64,000 nucleotides of DNA from Enterobacter sp. JUb54 (GCF_014298075.1 NZ_CP060418.1:3472001-3536000), one strand, 5' to 3'. Counted from the stretch's first letter, positions 26,990 to 38,113 are shown. The notes: a model not told the origin generated them from the letters alone. Numbers and translations: made by a program.

Positions 26990-28333
26990 ATGTTAAACAG
27001 TATTTTAGTAATACTTTGTCTGATTGCCGTCAGTGCATTTTTTTCGATATCGGAAATCTCGCTGGCCGCCTCACGTAAAATCAAACTCAAACTGCTGGCC
27101 GATGATGGCAATGTGAACGCGCAGCGCGTTCTCAAAATGCAGGAAAACCCTGGGATGTTTTTCACCGTCGTGCAAATTGGCCTGAACGCGGTGGCCATTC
27201 TCGGCGGTATCGTCGGCGATGCAGCATTTTCACCGGCTTTCAACAGCCTGTTAAGCCGCTACATGTCGCCGGAACTGTCCGATCAGCTCAGCTTTATTAT
27301 CTCCTTTACTCTGGTCACCAGCCTGTTCATCCTGTTTGCTGACCTGACTCCGAAACGCATCGGTATGATTGCGCCAGAAGCGGTAGCTTTGCGCATCATC
27401 AACCCGATGCGCTTCTGCCTGATGGTGTTCCGTCCGCTAGTGTGGATGTTCAACGGCATGGCCAACAATATCTTCCGCCTGTTTAAAATACCGATGGTGC
27501 GCAAGGACGATATTACTTCCGACGATATTTACGCGGTGGTCGAAGCCGGCGCGCTGGCCGGCGTGCTGCGTAAGCAGGAGCATGAACTGATTGAGAACGT
27601 GTTCGAGCTGGAATCCCGTACCGTTCCGTCCTCCATGACCTCGCGCGAAAATATTATCTGGTTCGATCTGCACGAAGATGAGCAGAGCCTGAAGAGCAAG
27701 GTGGCGGAACATCCGCACTCCAAGTTTCTGGTCTGTAACGAAGATATCGACCATATCATCGGCTACGTTGACTCAAAAGACCTGCTCAACCGCGTGCTGG
27801 CAAACCAGAGCCTGGTGCTGACCGGCGGCGTGCAGATCCGCAATACGCTGATTGTTCCGGATACCCTGACGCTGTCAGAGGCGCTGGAAAGCTTTAAAAC
27901 GGCGGGTGAAGACTTCGCGGTGATCATGAACGAGTACGCGTTAGTGGTGGGGATTATCACCCTGAATGACGTCATGACCACCCTGATGGGCGATCTGGTC
28001 GGCCAGGGGCTGGAAGAGCAGATTGTCGCGCGCGACGAGAACTCATGGCTGATTGACGGCGGCACGCCGATCGACGACGTGATGCGCGTACTGGATATCG
28101 ACGAGTTCCCGCAGTCCGGTAATTATGAAACCATCGGCGGCTTTATGATGTATATGCTGCGCAAGATCCCAAAACGCACCGATGCGGTGAAGTTCTCCGG
28201 CTATAAGTTCGAGGTGGTGGATATCGACAACTACCGAATCGACCAGCTGCTGGTGACGCGGATCGACAACAAACCGACGGTGCTGGTCCCGAAGCAGACC
28301 GAATCCACGGATAGCGAAAAAGAACCCGCATAA
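26990..28333 (+). CDS. ytfL: CNNM/CBS-domain polyamine exporter PaeA (YtfL)
   Basis: A 447-residue inner-membrane protein. The N-terminal DUF21/CNNM domain has about four membrane segments (ILVILCLIAVSAFFSISE; the SExSL-like SISEISLAAS motif), followed by paired CBS domains (about 205-335) and a CorC_HlyC domain at the end. In Salmonella and E. coli it is named PaeA and protects stationary cells from cadaverine and putrescine, probably by export. It is monocistronic, with a terminator right after it. In this genome a galactoside locus stands between it and ytfK. Confidence 0.93.
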   Translation: MLNSILVILCLIAVSAFFSISEISLAASRKIKLKLLADDGNVNAQRVLKMQENPGMFFTVVQIGLNAVAILGGIVGDAAFSPAFNSLLSRYMSPELSDQLSFIISFTLVTSLFILFADLTPKRIGMIAPEAVALRIINPMRFCLMVFRPLVWMFNGMANNIFRLFKIPMVRKDDITSDDIYAVVEAGALAGVLRKQEHELIENVFELESRTVPSSMTSRENIIWFDLHEDEQSLKSKVAEHPHSKFLVCNEDIDHIIGYVDSKDLLNRVLANQSLVLTGGVQIRNTLIVPDTLTLSEALESFKTAGEDFAVIMNEYALVVGIITLNDVMTTLMGDLVGQGLEEQIVARDENSWLIDGGTPIDDVMRVLDIDEFPQSGNYETIGGFMMYMLRKIPKRTDAVKFSGYKFEVVDIDNYRIDQLLVTRIDNKPTVLVPKQTESTDSEKEPA

Positions 28334-28350
28334 CCCCCATCCCCAACACC

Positions 28351-28378
28351 AAAGGCAGAGACTCTCTCTGCCTTTTTT
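28351..28378 (+). terminator. Rho-independent terminator of ytfL
   Basis: AAAGGCAGAG and CTCTGCCTTT pair around ACTCT, followed by a T-run. It lies 17 bases after the ytfL stop. Confidence 0.9.
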
Positions 28379-28386
28379 ATTTGCCG

Positions 28387-28406
28387 AATGTGAAGCGGCT
28401 CACGCC
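28387..28406 (+). promoter_or_regulatory. CRP-like site upstream of the galactoside locus
   Basis: TGTGA-N6-TCACG (28389-28404) matches the CRP core in nine of ten positions. A -10-like TACAAT lies at 28493-28498 with no good -35, which would place the CRP centre near -108. This fits activation by CRP together with the AraC-type regulator of the locus. Confidence 0.5.
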
Positions 28407-28530
28407 ACTCAACCGATAGCAGATTTTTACTACTCCATAGCGAAACGTTCATGACTCCCCTTTACGCAAAAAGGTAACTTTGCTCGCGTCTCTACAATCA
28501 TATTCCGGTTCTCAGGAAACGAGGGTTACC

Positions 28531-29763
28531 ATGATAGAAGCAAATAAAAATTACTATATCAGCTGTCTGTTCTTTCTCTTTTTCTTTATTGGCTGGGGAT
28601 GCTGTTATCCCTATTTATCATTATGGCTGACAGAAACCATCGGCATCAATTACACCGACGTCGGTCTCGTATATTCCTTTACCGCTATTATTGCCGTTTG
28701 CGTCCAGCCGTTATTTGGGTTTGTTTCCGATAAATTAGTCTATCGGAAGAACCTGATGTGGATGCTGGCTATTATTATTACCTTGTTCGCCCCTTACTGG
28801 ATTTACGTCTTCGCGCCATTATTAAAAGTTAACGTCTTTCTCGGAGCACTGGCTGGCGGTATCTATATCGGTATGGCCTACGGTGCCGGCTGCGGCATTT
28901 GCGAAGCCTATATTGATAAGGTCAGTCGCGCCTCAGGCTTTGAATTTGGCCGTGCCAGGATGTTTGGTGGCATTGGCGCCGCTATCGGCACCTTTGCCGC
29001 CGGTAAGCTCTACGGTATCGATCAGAATATGATTTTCTGGCTGGCGAGCGGCGCCGGGGTGTGCCTGCTGGTGATTGTCTGGAAAATGCAGATCAGCCCC
29101 CGTGCACAAGGCGCAATGTCATCAGGAAAAGCCACGCCGGTTACCCTGCAGGACGCCACCTCGTTGCTGAAGATGAAGAAGTTCTGGTTCTTCGCCATCT
29201 ACATGATTGGGGTCGGTGCGGTGTATGAAACCTACGACCAGCAGTTCGCTATCTATTACAGCCACTTCTTTGAGAGTAAAGCACGCGGTGCGGAAGTCTT
29301 TGGCTATTTAACCACCGGGCAGATTTTCCTTGATGCGGTGGTGATGTTTTTTGCACCGTGGTTTGTCAATAAAATTGGCCCGAAAAACGCCCTGCTGTAT
29401 TGCGGGATGATCATGAGCCTGCGCATCATTGGTTCGGCCTGGGCCGTTGGCCCGGTCTCCATCAGTCTGATTAAACTGCTCCACGGCTTTGAAAGTTCGG
29501 TATTACTGGTTGCCGCATTAAAATATATCACCGCCAACTTCAACCCACTGCTTTCCGCCTCGGTTTATTTAATCGGATTCCAGTTTTCGAAAAGCTTTAG
29601 TTCTATTTTTCTTTCCACCGGTATCGGCCATATGTACCAGAGCATGGGGTTTACCAGCAGCTATATCGTACTGGGCAGCATTGCCCTGTGCTTCACCCTT
29701 ATCTCGGCCATTACGCTGAACAACGCGCGCATTTTTGCTCCGCAACCGGCGCCCGCTCATTAA
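28531..29763 (+). CDS. LacY-type oligosaccharide:H+ symporter
   Basis: A 410-residue MFS permease of the oligosaccharide:proton symporter family (LacY, MelY, RafB, CscB). Twelve membrane segments are expected. LacY sugar-binding residues are visible by motif: Glu126 (CEAYIDK) and Arg144 (FEFGRARMFGG). The proton-path residues Arg302 (MSLRIIGS), His322 and Glu325 (LLHGFES) are kept too. The Glu269 position of LacY (TTMGELL) is not kept here (TTGQIFLD); an Asp follows three residues later, as in RafB/CscB-like carriers. ATG at 28531 is chosen because AGG is nearby and upstream codons are not conserved. It is co-transcribed with a GH42 enzyme. Confidence 0.88.
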   Translation: MIEANKNYYISCLFFLFFFIGWGCCYPYLSLWLTETIGINYTDVGLVYSFTAIIAVCVQPLFGFVSDKLVYRKNLMWMLAIIITLFAPYWIYVFAPLLKVNVFLGALAGGIYIGMAYGAGCGICEAYIDKVSRASGFEFGRARMFGGIGAAIGTFAAGKLYGIDQNMIFWLASGAGVCLLVIVWKMQISPRAQGAMSSGKATPVTLQDATSLLKMKKFWFFAIYMIGVGAVYETYDQQFAIYYSHFFESKARGAEVFGYLTTGQIFLDAVVMFFAPWFVNKIGPKNALLYCGMIMSLRIIGSAWAVGPVSISLIKLLHGFESSVLLVAALKYITANFNPLLSASVYLIGFQFSKSFSSIFLSTGIGHMYQSMGFTSSYIVLGSIALCFTLISAITLNNARIFAPQPAPAH

Positions 29764-29781
29764 TTCAAGGAGGTAACCTGC

Positions 29782-31791
29782 ATGTCGACATTATTTTATG
29801 GCGTGGCCTATTACGACGAATATATGCCGGAGGATCGTCTGGCGAAAGATATCGCCTTAATGCGTGAAACGGGGATTAACGTCGTGCGCATTGCCGAGTC
29901 CACCTGGAGCACCCTGGAGCCTCAGGAAGGTGTTTACAACTTCTACCATATCGACCGGGTGCTGGACGCGATGCACCAGGCCGGCATTGCGGTGATTATC
30001 GGCACGCCCACCTATGCGGTCCCGGCGTGGCTGGCGGCTAAACATCCGGACATTATGGTTACCACCGTCGAGGGGCAGCAGAAATATGGCCCGCGGCAAA
30101 TTATGGATATCGTCAACCCAACCTTCCGACGCTATGCCGAAAACATTATCCGTACCCTGATGGCGCATGTTCAGCATCACCCGGCGATTATCGGCTGGCA
30201 GCTGGATAACGAAACCAAGCATTACGATAATATCGGCCGCCATATGCAGGAAGGGTTCGTACGCAGCCTGCAGGAACAGTACCCGGACCTCGACCAGTTG
30301 AATCACGATTTTGGCCTGAACTACTGGAGCAACCGTATCGACAGCTGGCAGGATTTCCCGCCGGTTGAGAACACCATTAACGCCAGCCTCGCCTGCGCAT
30401 TCTCGCGTTATCAGCGTCAGCAGGTGACGGAGTACCTGGCCTGGCAGGCGGAGATCGTGCGCGAGTATGCGCAGCCGCAGCAGTTTGTCACCCATAACTT
30501 CGATTTTGAATGGCGGGGCTACTCTTATGGCGTTCAGCCGCGGGTCGATCACTTCGCCGCCGCGCAGGCGCTGGATATTGCCGGGGTCGATATCTATCAC
30601 CCCAGCCAGCAACACCTCACCGGGCGGGAAATCGCCTTTGGCGGCGCCATCACCCGTTCGCTGAAGCAAGGGCAGAATTACTTCGTACTGGAGACGCAGG
30701 CACAGGGATTTGCCCAGTGGACGCCGTTCCCGGGCCAGCTCCGGCTGCAGGCCTTCAGCCATATTGCCTCCGGCGCAACCATGGTCTCCTACTGGCACTG
30801 GCATTCGATCCACAATTCGTTTGAGACCTACTGGAAGGGCTTGTTAAGCCACGATTTTTCACGTAACCCTACCTGGCAGGAAGCCACTACTATCGGCGCT
30901 GACTTTGCCCGTCTGGCCCCGCAGTTGGCCGACCTGCGGGCAGAAAACGACGTCGCCCTGCTGGTCAGCAACGACGCGATGGACGCGCTGAATCAGTTCC
31001 GGCCCGGTGATGCCCAGGGCAATGTCTATAACGATATTTTCCGCCGCTTCCATGATGCGCTGTACGACCATAACGTTAGTCTCGACATCATCCACGATGT
31101 CAACGAGGAGACCTCGCGCTACCGCACGTTGATTATTCCTGGTCTTTACGCTGCCGATGATGGCCTGTTAAACCGTATCAATCGCTATATTGCCCAGGGC
31201 GGTAGAGCGTTGATTGGCTTTAAATCAGGCTTTAGCGATGAAAACGTCAAGGTGCGTCACAGCACGCAGCCGGGGATTTTGCACCAGGCCTGCGGCGTCA
31301 GCTACAGCCAGTTCACCCTCTCGGAAGAGACCACCGTGGCGTCGTGCTGCGCGCAGCTTGATTGCAGCGAGAATAATCAGGCAGAACTGTGGATGGAGCT
31401 GCTGACCCCGGAGGCCAACACCCGCACTCTGCTGCGCTATCAGCACCCCGCGTGGGGCGAGTATGCCGCCGCCACTGATGCGGACTATGGTCAGGGCCGC
31501 GCCATCTACGTGGGCTTCCTGCCGCACAAGAGGCTCATCAGCCAGCTGTTTGATTTACTCACCGCCGACCAGACGCTGCGTTCGCGTACGTCGGCATACC
31601 GCTATCCGCTGGTGGTCAGAAAGATGCGCAATCGCGACGGCAACATCGTGAATTTTCTGTTCAACTACTCTGCCGACCCGCTGGATGTCATCAGCGAGAC
31701 CGCCGGGGAAAATGTCCTGAGCGGCGAGAGCGTTCACGTCGGCCAGCCGTTGCGTCTCAAGGCCTGGGAATTTAGTATCATCGAAAGTTAA
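29782..31791 (+). CDS. GH42 beta-galactosidase
   Basis: A 669-residue glycoside hydrolase family 42 enzyme without signal peptide, so it acts on imported sugar. The catalytic acid/base is Glu144 in WQLDNETKH and the likely nucleophile Glu304 in FVLETQAQG. The beta-trimerisation and C-terminal beta domains follow from about residue 385 onward. GH42 enzymes prefer short galacto-oligosaccharides to lactose. A very strong ribosome site (AAGGAGGT) stands eight bases before the ATG and 18 bases after the permease. It is not found here in E. coli. The natural substrate cannot be deduced from sequence. Confidence 0.9.
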   Translation: MSTLFYGVAYYDEYMPEDRLAKDIALMRETGINVVRIAESTWSTLEPQEGVYNFYHIDRVLDAMHQAGIAVIIGTPTYAVPAWLAAKHPDIMVTTVEGQQKYGPRQIMDIVNPTFRRYAENIIRTLMAHVQHHPAIIGWQLDNETKHYDNIGRHMQEGFVRSLQEQYPDLDQLNHDFGLNYWSNRIDSWQDFPPVENTINASLACAFSRYQRQQVTEYLAWQAEIVREYAQPQQFVTHNFDFEWRGYSYGVQPRVDHFAAAQALDIAGVDIYHPSQQHLTGREIAFGGAITRSLKQGQNYFVLETQAQGFAQWTPFPGQLRLQAFSHIASGATMVSYWHWHSIHNSFETYWKGLLSHDFSRNPTWQEATTIGADFARLAPQLADLRAENDVALLVSNDAMDALNQFRPGDAQGNVYNDIFRRFHDALYDHNVSLDIIHDVNEETSRYRTLIIPGLYAADDGLLNRINRYIAQGGRALIGFKSGFSDENVKVRHSTQPGILHQACGVSYSQFTLSEETTVASCCAQLDCSENNQAELWMELLTPEANTRTLLRYQHPAWGEYAAATDADYGQGRAIYVGFLPHKRLISQLFDLLTADQTLRSRTSAYRYPLVVRKMRNRDGNIVNFLFNYSADPLDVISETAGENVLSGESVHVGQPLRLKAWEFSIIES

Positions 31792-31820
31792 ACGCATCGC
31801 GGCGCTCAGACGAGGAAACA

Positions 31821-32693
31821 ATGGAACTGGATATCAATGAGCTATTGAATTTCTCGCCGTTGATGAAGACCTTTACCTTCAACGCCTGGGTTGTCGCGGG
31901 CTTTACGCCCATCACTCGCGGTTCAACGCTGGATTACTACATTAACCGCCCGCAGGGGATGAAAGGCTACATTATTAATTTCACCCTGCGTGGCCAGGCC
32001 CGCGCCAAAGCCGGTGACGGCTCCCTGCTGTGTCGCGAGAACGATATGCTGCTCTTTCCGCCCGGCGTTCCGCATCATTACGGGCGGGATGAACACAGCG
32101 ATCACTGGGACCATCTGTGGATCTACTTTATCCCTCGCCCCTACTGGATAGACTGGCTGAAATGGGATCAGACGACCCATAATATTGGCAAAACCACGAT
32201 TACCGACCCCGAACAACAGCAAAATCTGCACGATCTGTTCTATGAGGTCATTCGCCACCATTCTGCTAGCGCCCCGCTGTCGGAAGCGTTGGCCATGAAT
32301 GCGCTGGAACGCCTGATCCTCAACTGTTTTCAGCTTCAGCCCATCAGCAATCGCCACGCTCACGACCCGAGGATTAACGCCGTCTGTGCATATCTCAACG
32401 AGCACATTGCTCAGGAAGTAAAAATTGAGACCCTGGCAGCGATGGTCTTCATCTCGCCGTCAAGGCTGGCCCACTTGTTCAAAAATGAACTCGGGCAGAC
32501 GGTGTACGCCTGGCGCGAGGCGCAGCGCATCAACCGGTCAAAATGGCTGATTCAGAGTACTTCGCTGCCGTTAAACAAAATTGCGCTGTCGGTCGGCTAC
32601 GCTGACCCGGTCTATTTCACCCGGATTTTCCGCAAACATAACGGCATTCCGCCGGGCGAATACCGTAAACGTTATGCGATGATGAAGGACTAG
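31821..32693 (+). CDS. AraC-family regulator of the galactoside locus
   Basis: A 290-residue AraC/XylS regulator. An N-terminal cupin-like sugar-binding domain (about 15-165, with LLFPPGVPHHYGR typical of AraC-family arms) precedes two HTH motifs at about 190-287 (IETLAAMVFISPSRLAHLFKN and LNKIALSVGYADPVYFTRIF). It is the third gene of the operon, 29 bases after the GH42 gene, with GAGGAAA before the ATG. It probably activates the upstream promoter together with CRP, as MelR, RafR or MsmR do. Confidence 0.88.
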   Translation: MELDINELLNFSPLMKTFTFNAWVVAGFTPITRGSTLDYYINRPQGMKGYIINFTLRGQARAKAGDGSLLCRENDMLLFPPGVPHHYGRDEHSDHWDHLWIYFIPRPYWIDWLKWDQTTHNIGKTTITDPEQQQNLHDLFYEVIRHHSASAPLSEALAMNALERLILNCFQLQPISNRHAHDPRINAVCAYLNEHIAQEVKIETLAAMVFISPSRLAHLFKNELGQTVYAWREAQRINRSKWLIQSTSLPLNKIALSVGYADPVYFTRIFRKHNGIPPGEYRKRYAMMKD

Positions 32694-32701
32694 AAACATC
32701 A

Positions 32702-32730
32702 ACGGCTCCCGTGGGGAGCCGTCTTTTTTT
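32702..32730 (+). terminator. Rho-independent terminator of the galactoside locus
   Basis: ACGGCTCCC and GGGAGCCGT form a nine-pair stem with a GTG loop, followed by CTTTTTTT. It starts nine bases after the AraC gene. Confidence 0.9.
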
Positions 32731-32756
32731 ACCGCATAGCTACATCGTTCTTCAGG

Positions 32757-32963
32757 TTACGCCATCTCGGTCTGCAAACGCAGGACCTGACGATTAACCT
32801 CAGACATCACAGACAAATGCTGCTTGTCCTTGACCTTCGGGATAAGGATTTTTCCCTTATCAAACTCAAAAGCGCCAACATCCTTGATGTATAACCGTCC
32901 GCGGAACAGGATCTTCACGTACTTCGCCACTTGCAGCGGATTGTAGCGTTGGAAAATTTTCAT
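32757..32963 (-). CDS. ytfK: Stress response protein YtfK
   Basis: A 68-residue basic protein, nearly identical to E. coli YtfK. E. coli YtfK binds the catalytic domain of SpoT and favours (p)ppGpp synthesis under phosphate and fatty-acid starvation. GGAGACAA precedes the ATG. It is divergent from ytfJ over 318 bases. In E. coli the gene responds to PhoB and CRP; I do not see a convincing Pho box here. Confidence 0.93.
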   Translation of the reverse strand: MKIFQRYNPLQVAKYVKILFRGRLYIKDVGAFEFDKGKILIPKVKDKQHLSVMSEVNRQVLRLQTEMA

Positions 32964-33281
32964 TGTTGTCTCCTGCCAGGGTTACGCTCTTGTGGTGCCA
33001 CACTTAGCCCACGATTCTGGAGCGCAAATTTAATGCCCTAAAACTATAGTTCAGAACCTTTGTAATACCCAGCATGCATAAGTTTATTTACCTTTTGATG
33101 ACAATAATTAAGAACTATCGTTTCAAACATACGTAGAAATGAGTATAAGTGGCCGATTTTCTTCGAATATGTGCGTTAACACGCAAACTGGCCTTCTGAT
33201 TGCGTGTCACACCGGTAAATCGCACTTATGCTTAAAGCCAGACCAAGTGGTCGGATCACCTGCATATAATAAGGACCCATC
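32964..33281. other. Divergent ytfK-ytfJ intergenic region
   Basis: The 318 bases are AT-rich relative to the genes and hold no convincing ORF. A TATAAT (33265-33270) lies only 11 bases before ytfJ and is probably too close to serve as its -10. GACCAAGTGGTC (33240-33251) is a short palindrome. TTGTCATC on the minus strand near 33100 is a weak single Pho-box half site. Confidence 0.4.
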
Positions 33282-33839
33282 ATGACCCTACGTACATTTC
33301 TGGCGGCTTCCTGCCTCCTGTTCCCGCTGATAGCGTCAGCGCATAACTTTGTTGATGGCCAGCGCGTCGCGCCGGTTGGCATAGCCGACCGGGGAGAATT
33401 AATGCTGGATAATGATAAGTTTAGCTACAAAAACTGGAATAGCTCGCAGCTGGCAGGAAAAGTTCGCGTGGTGCAACACATCGCCGGGCGCACCTCGGCA
33501 AAAGAGAAAAACGCCACATTGATCGAGGCGATCAAGGCGGCGAAATTCCCGCACGATCGCTACCAGACCACCACCATCGTCAATACCGATGATGCCATCC
33601 CAGGCTCCGGTATGTTCGTGCGCAGCAGCATTGAGAGCAACAAACAGCTCTACCCCTGGTCGCAGTTTATTGTCGACAGCAACGGCCTGGCCCGCAAAGC
33701 CTGGCAGCTGCAGGAAGATAGTTCAGCCATTGTCGTGCTGGATAGCGAGGGCCGCGTGCAGTGGGCCAAAGATGGCGCACTCACCCAGGAGGAAGTGCAG
33801 CAGGTGGTCGCGCTGCTGCACAAACTGCTTAGTAAATAG
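33282..33839 (+). CDS. ytfJ: Periplasmic YtfJ family protein
   Basis: A 185-residue exported protein with a signal peptide ending at about residue 20 (LIASA-HNF). The rest has a thioredoxin-like layout: [19 protein letters not shown] aligns with a peroxiredoxin-type region, but no CxxC or peroxidatic cysteine is present, so redox catalysis is unlikely. It is conserved in enterobacteria without a known function. Its stop overlaps the convergent cysQ stop by 11 bases. Confidence 0.9.
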   Translation: MTLRTFLAASCLLFPLIASAHNFVDGQRVAPVGIADRGELMLDNDKFSYKNWNSSQLAGKVRVVQHIAGRTSAKEKNATLIEAIKAAKFPHDRYQTTTIVNTDDAIPGSGMFVRSSIESNKQLYPWSQFIVDSNGLARKAWQLQEDSSAIVVLDSEGRVQWAKDGALTQEEVQQVVALLHKLLSK

Positions 33840-34572
33840 AGACCCGGAAGCCGGGGTTGAGGAACGACTCACGCGGCGTGTAGTCCAGAGTACGCCCCTG
33901 CCAGTCGTGAACGTGCGCCCCGGCAGCAACCGCAACCGCATGACCAGCCGCGGTATCCCAGGTGCTGGTCGGCCCGAAGCGCGGATAAAGCTGGGCCTGA
34001 CCCTCCGCCACCAGGCAAAACTTCAGGGATGAGCCGATGGACGTGGTTTGATGTTCGCCGAGCTGCTCCAGATACTCCTGCAGTTCCGGGTCGTTGCCGT
34101 GAGAGCGGCTGATGACCACCAGCGGCGGTCGGCCATCACGCACCTGAATTTGCTTGCGCCGGCCGCACTCATCTTTCCAGGCCTTGCCGTTTTCCGCGCA
34201 GTACAGCACCTTCATCACCGGGGCATAGACCACGCCAAGCACCGGTTTACCGTTCTCAATCAGCGCAATATTGACGGTGAACTCACCGTTACGTTTGATA
34301 AATTCTTTGGTGCCATCCAGCGGATCCACCAGCCAGTAACGCTGCCAGTGTTGGCGGATGTCCCAGCCGGGCGGGTCTTCCTCAGACAGCACCGGGATGT
34401 CCGGCGTCAACGCCAGCAGGCCGCTCATAATCACGCTGTGAGCCGCGAGATCCGCCGCGGTAACCGGAGAATCATCTTTCTTGCTGGCTACGTCCATCGG
34501 TTGCTTCCCATCATAGACATCCATGATGGCATCACCTGCACGCCGTGCAAGCTCACATACTTGTTCTAACAT
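33829..34572 (-). CDS. cysQ: 3'(2'),5'-bisphosphate nucleotidase CysQ
   Basis: A 247-residue inositol-monophosphatase-fold enzyme that removes the 3' phosphate from PAP and PAPS, controlling sulfate assimilation and RNase inhibition. The metal motifs are complete: [10 protein letters not shown] (Glu about 64), [11 protein letters not shown] (about 83-93) and [12 protein letters not shown] near the C-terminus. Lithium-sensitive activity is typical of the family. It is convergent with ytfJ and divergent from cpdB, which lies 190 bases away. Confidence 0.95.
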   Translation of the reverse strand: MLEQVCELARRAGDAIMDVYDGKQPMDVASKKDDSPVTAADLAAHSVIMSGLLALTPDIPVLSEEDPPGWDIRQHWQRYWLVDPLDGTKEFIKRNGEFTVNIALIENGKPVLGVVYAPVMKVLYCAENGKAWKDECGRRKQIQVRDGRPPLVVISRSHGNDPELQEYLEQLGEHQTTSIGSSLKFCLVAEGQAQLYPRFGPTSTWDTAAGHAVAVAAGAHVHDWQGRTLDYTPRESFLNPGFRVSIY

Positions 34573-34761
34573 TCTCCACCTCGTCTGGTTACAGTGGCGT
34601 TAACTCGTTGTTTTAGTTATATCGCATCGGTGCGAGTTCCGCTATCTGTGATAGTAATGGCGGTTTCATCGTGCAAATTTCGGCATGATTCACACTTCTG
34701 TAAGCAACAGAATGTACATACATTTTCTACTGTGCCATTGCTCATGAAAAGGATGCCTCTG

Positions 34762-36714
34762 ATGATGAAGTTTAGCGTAACGTTACTGGCCACGCTGGTC
34801 GCGGCCAGCGTGAACGCCGCCACCGTCGATCTGCGGATCATGGAAACCACCGATCTGCACAGCAATATGATGGATTTCGATTATTACAAAGACGCCGCCA
34901 CCGAAAAGTTTGGTCTGGTTCGCACCGCCACGCTTATCGAAAAAGCCCGCCAGGAGGTCAAAAACAGCGTGCTGGTCGATAACGGCGACGTTATTCAGGG
35001 AAGCCCGCTGGGCGACTATATGGCGGCAAAAGGGCTCAACAAAGGCGATGTTCATCCGGTCTATAAGGCGATGAATACCCTGGATTACACAGTGGGCAAC
35101 CTCGGCAATCACGAATTCAACTATGGCCTCGATTTCCTGCACAAGGCGCTGGCCGGGGCGACGTTCCCCTACGTGAACGCCAACGTTATCGATAGCAAAA
35201 CCGGCCAGCCGATGTTCACGCCGTACCTGATCAAAGAGACCCAGGTTCAGGACAGCGATGGCAAAACCCAGACGCTACGCATCGGCTATATCGGCTTTGT
35301 GCCGCCGCAAATTATGACCTGGGATAAAGCTAATCTCAGCGGTAAAGTCAGCGTCAACGACATCACCGAAACCGCGCGGAAATACGTGCCGGAAATGCGT
35401 GAAAAAGGCGCCGATGTGGTGGTGGTCATTGCCCACTCCGGGCTCTCCGCCGATCCGTACCAGGCGATGGCGGAAAACTCGGTGTACTACTTAAGCCAGG
35501 TGCCCGGCGTGGATGCCATTATGTTCGGCCACGCGCATGCGGTATTCCCGGGGAAAGATTTCGCCAGCATTAAGGGCGCGGATATCGAAAAAGGCACGCT
35601 GAACGGCATTCCCGCCGTGATGCCCGGCATGTGGGGCGACCACCTGGGCATCGTCGATTTGGTGCTGAATAACGATGCTGGCCACTGGCAGGTCGCGCAG
35701 GCCAAAGCTGAAGCGCGCCCGATCTATGACGCGGTGGCGAAGAAATCGCTGGCGGCAGAAGACGCGAAGCTGGTGCAGGTGCTCAAAGCCGATCACGATG
35801 CAACCCGTGAGTTCGTCAGCAAACCCATCGGCCAGTCTGCCGATAACATGTACAGCTACCTGGCGCTGGTGCAGGATGACCCCACCGTGCAGGTGGTAAA
35901 CATGGCGCAGAAGGCCTATGTCGAACACTATATTCAGGGCGATCCGGATCTGGCGAAACTGCCGGTGCTCTCCGCCGCCGCGCCGTTTAAAGTTGGCGGT
36001 CGTAAGAACGACCCGGCCAGCTTCGTCGAAGTCGAAAAGGGCCAGCTCACCTTCCGTAACGCCGCCGACCTGTACCTCTATCCCAATACGCTGGTGGTAA
36101 TGAAAGTCAGCGGCAAAGAGGTCAAAGAGTGGCTGGAATGTTCCGCCGGACAGTTCAATCGCATCGACCTGACCAGCAGCAAACCGCAGTCATTAATCAA
36201 CTGGGACGGTTTCCGCACCTATAACTTTGATGTGATTGACGGTGTGAACTACCAGATTGATGTCAGCCAGCCGGCGCGCTACGACGGCGAATGCCAGATG
36301 GTTAACCCGCAGGCGGAACGCATTAAGGATCTGACCTTTAACGGTAAACCTGTCGACCCGACCGCCACCTTCCTCGTCGCCACCAATAACTATCGCGCCT
36401 ACGGCGGCAAGTTTGCCGGTACCGGCGATAGCCATATTGCGTTTGCTTCCCCTGACGAAAACCGCTCGGTACTGGCGGCATGGATCGGCGCCGAATCGAA
36501 AAAATCCGGTGCTATTCACCCGTCCGCCGATAATAACTGGCGCCTGGCGCCGCTTCACGGCACGGTGCCGTTGGATATTCGCTTTGAGACCTCGCCGGGT
36601 GAGAAAGCGGCGGCGTTCATCAAAGAAAAAGCACAGTATCCGATGCACCAGGTTGCCACCGACGATATCGGCTTTGCCATTTACCAGCTGGATCTGGGTC
36701 AGTCGAAGCCTTAA
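34762..36714 (+). CDS. cpdB: 2',3'-cyclic-nucleotide 2'-phosphodiesterase/3'-nucleotidase
   Basis: A 650-residue periplasmic bifunctional enzyme. Signal peptide residues 1-20 (ASVNA-ATV) are followed by the metallophosphoesterase domain with [26 protein letters not shown] and GHAHAVFPG, then a 5'-nucleotidase C-terminal domain. It scavenges cyclic nucleotides and 3'-AMP. I choose ATG 34762 (MMKFSVTLL), aligned with E. coli MIKFS and preceded by AAGGA. The 56 codons upstream in frame are spurious. It overlaps convergent ytfH by four bases. Confidence 0.96.
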   Translation: MMKFSVTLLATLVAASVNAATVDLRIMETTDLHSNMMDFDYYKDAATEKFGLVRTATLIEKARQEVKNSVLVDNGDVIQGSPLGDYMAAKGLNKGDVHPVYKAMNTLDYTVGNLGNHEFNYGLDFLHKALAGATFPYVNANVIDSKTGQPMFTPYLIKETQVQDSDGKTQTLRIGYIGFVPPQIMTWDKANLSGKVSVNDITETARKYVPEMREKGADVVVVIAHSGLSADPYQAMAENSVYYLSQVPGVDAIMFGHAHAVFPGKDFASIKGADIEKGTLNGIPAVMPGMWGDHLGIVDLVLNNDAGHWQVAQAKAEARPIYDAVAKKSLAAEDAKLVQVLKADHDATREFVSKPIGQSADNMYSYLALVQDDPTVQVVNMAQKAYVEHYIQGDPDLAKLPVLSAAAPFKVGGRKNDPASFVEVEKGQLTFRNAADLYLYPNTLVVMKVSGKEVKEWLECSAGQFNRIDLTSSKPQSLINWDGFRTYNFDVIDGVNYQIDVSQPARYDGECQMVNPQAERIKDLTFNGKPVDPTATFLVATNNYRAYGGKFAGTGDSHIAFASPDENRSVLAAWIGAESKKSGAIHPSADNNWRLAPLHGTVPLDIRFETSPGEKAAAFIKEKAQYPMHQVATDDIGFAIYQLDLGQSKP

Positions 36715-37100
36715 ACCTCAGCCACCTGCTCGTGGTTCGCCAGAACCGCGGGCAGGTTCAGCTCGATCCAGTCGGCCAGCGCCGCCACTTTCTCGCTTAC
36801 CTGCTCGCCAAGCGGGGTCAGGCTATACTCGACGTGTGGCGGCACCACCGGTCTGGAGAGCCGATTGATAAAGCCATCCTGCTCCAGCGCCTGCAGCGAT
36901 TGCGCCAGCATTTTTTCACTCACGCCGCCCATCTTACGACGCAGCTCGCTAAAACGATGGGTACCGCCGCGTAACGCCACCAGAATTAAGACTCCCCAGC
37001 GGCTGGTCACATGTTTAAGCACGTCGCGTGACGGGCACTGCTCGGCAAACAGGTTACCGTCGCGCAGCTGTTCACTCAGAGTGGGATTCACGTTCTTCAT
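36711..37100 (-). CDS. ytfH: HxlR-family regulator YtfH (QorR)
   Basis: A 129-residue winged-helix regulator of the HxlR family. Cys22 in the [10 protein letters not shown] motif corresponds to the single redox-sensing cysteine of YodB/HypR-type members. The recognition region [18 protein letters not shown] is intact. It is divergent from qorB, which it probably controls in response to quinones or disulfide stress. The intervening 84 bases contain repeats suited to dimer binding. Confidence 0.9.
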   Translation of the reverse strand: MKNVNPTLSEQLRDGNLFAEQCPSRDVLKHVTSRWGVLILVALRGGTHRFSELRRKMGGVSEKMLAQSLQALEQDGFINRLSRPVVPPHVEYSLTPLGEQVSEKVAALADWIELNLPAVLANHEQVAEV

Positions 37101-37124
37101 ACTTACCTTTTTGTACGTACTTAC
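37101..37124. promoter_or_regulatory. Candidate YtfH operator between ytfH and qorB
   Basis: ACTTAC repeats directly at 37101-37106 and 37119-37124, 18 bases apart, and GTACGTAC (37113-37120) is a perfect palindrome between them. The site lies next to the ytfH start and within the divergent promoter region. Binding by YtfH is inferred from position. Confidence 0.45.
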
Positions 37125-37184
37125 TAAAAGTTAGCTAAGGTGTTAGCTTACCACAACTGCTACTGAACACGAAGGAGAAGACCC

Positions 37185-38033
<849 letters not shown>

Positions 38034-38113
38034 CCGTTGCAAAAAGGTTAATTTTTGTAGCATCCCGGCGGGTCATCCCCAATAATAACTGGAGATCCGT
38101 CGGGAGTGACTCA

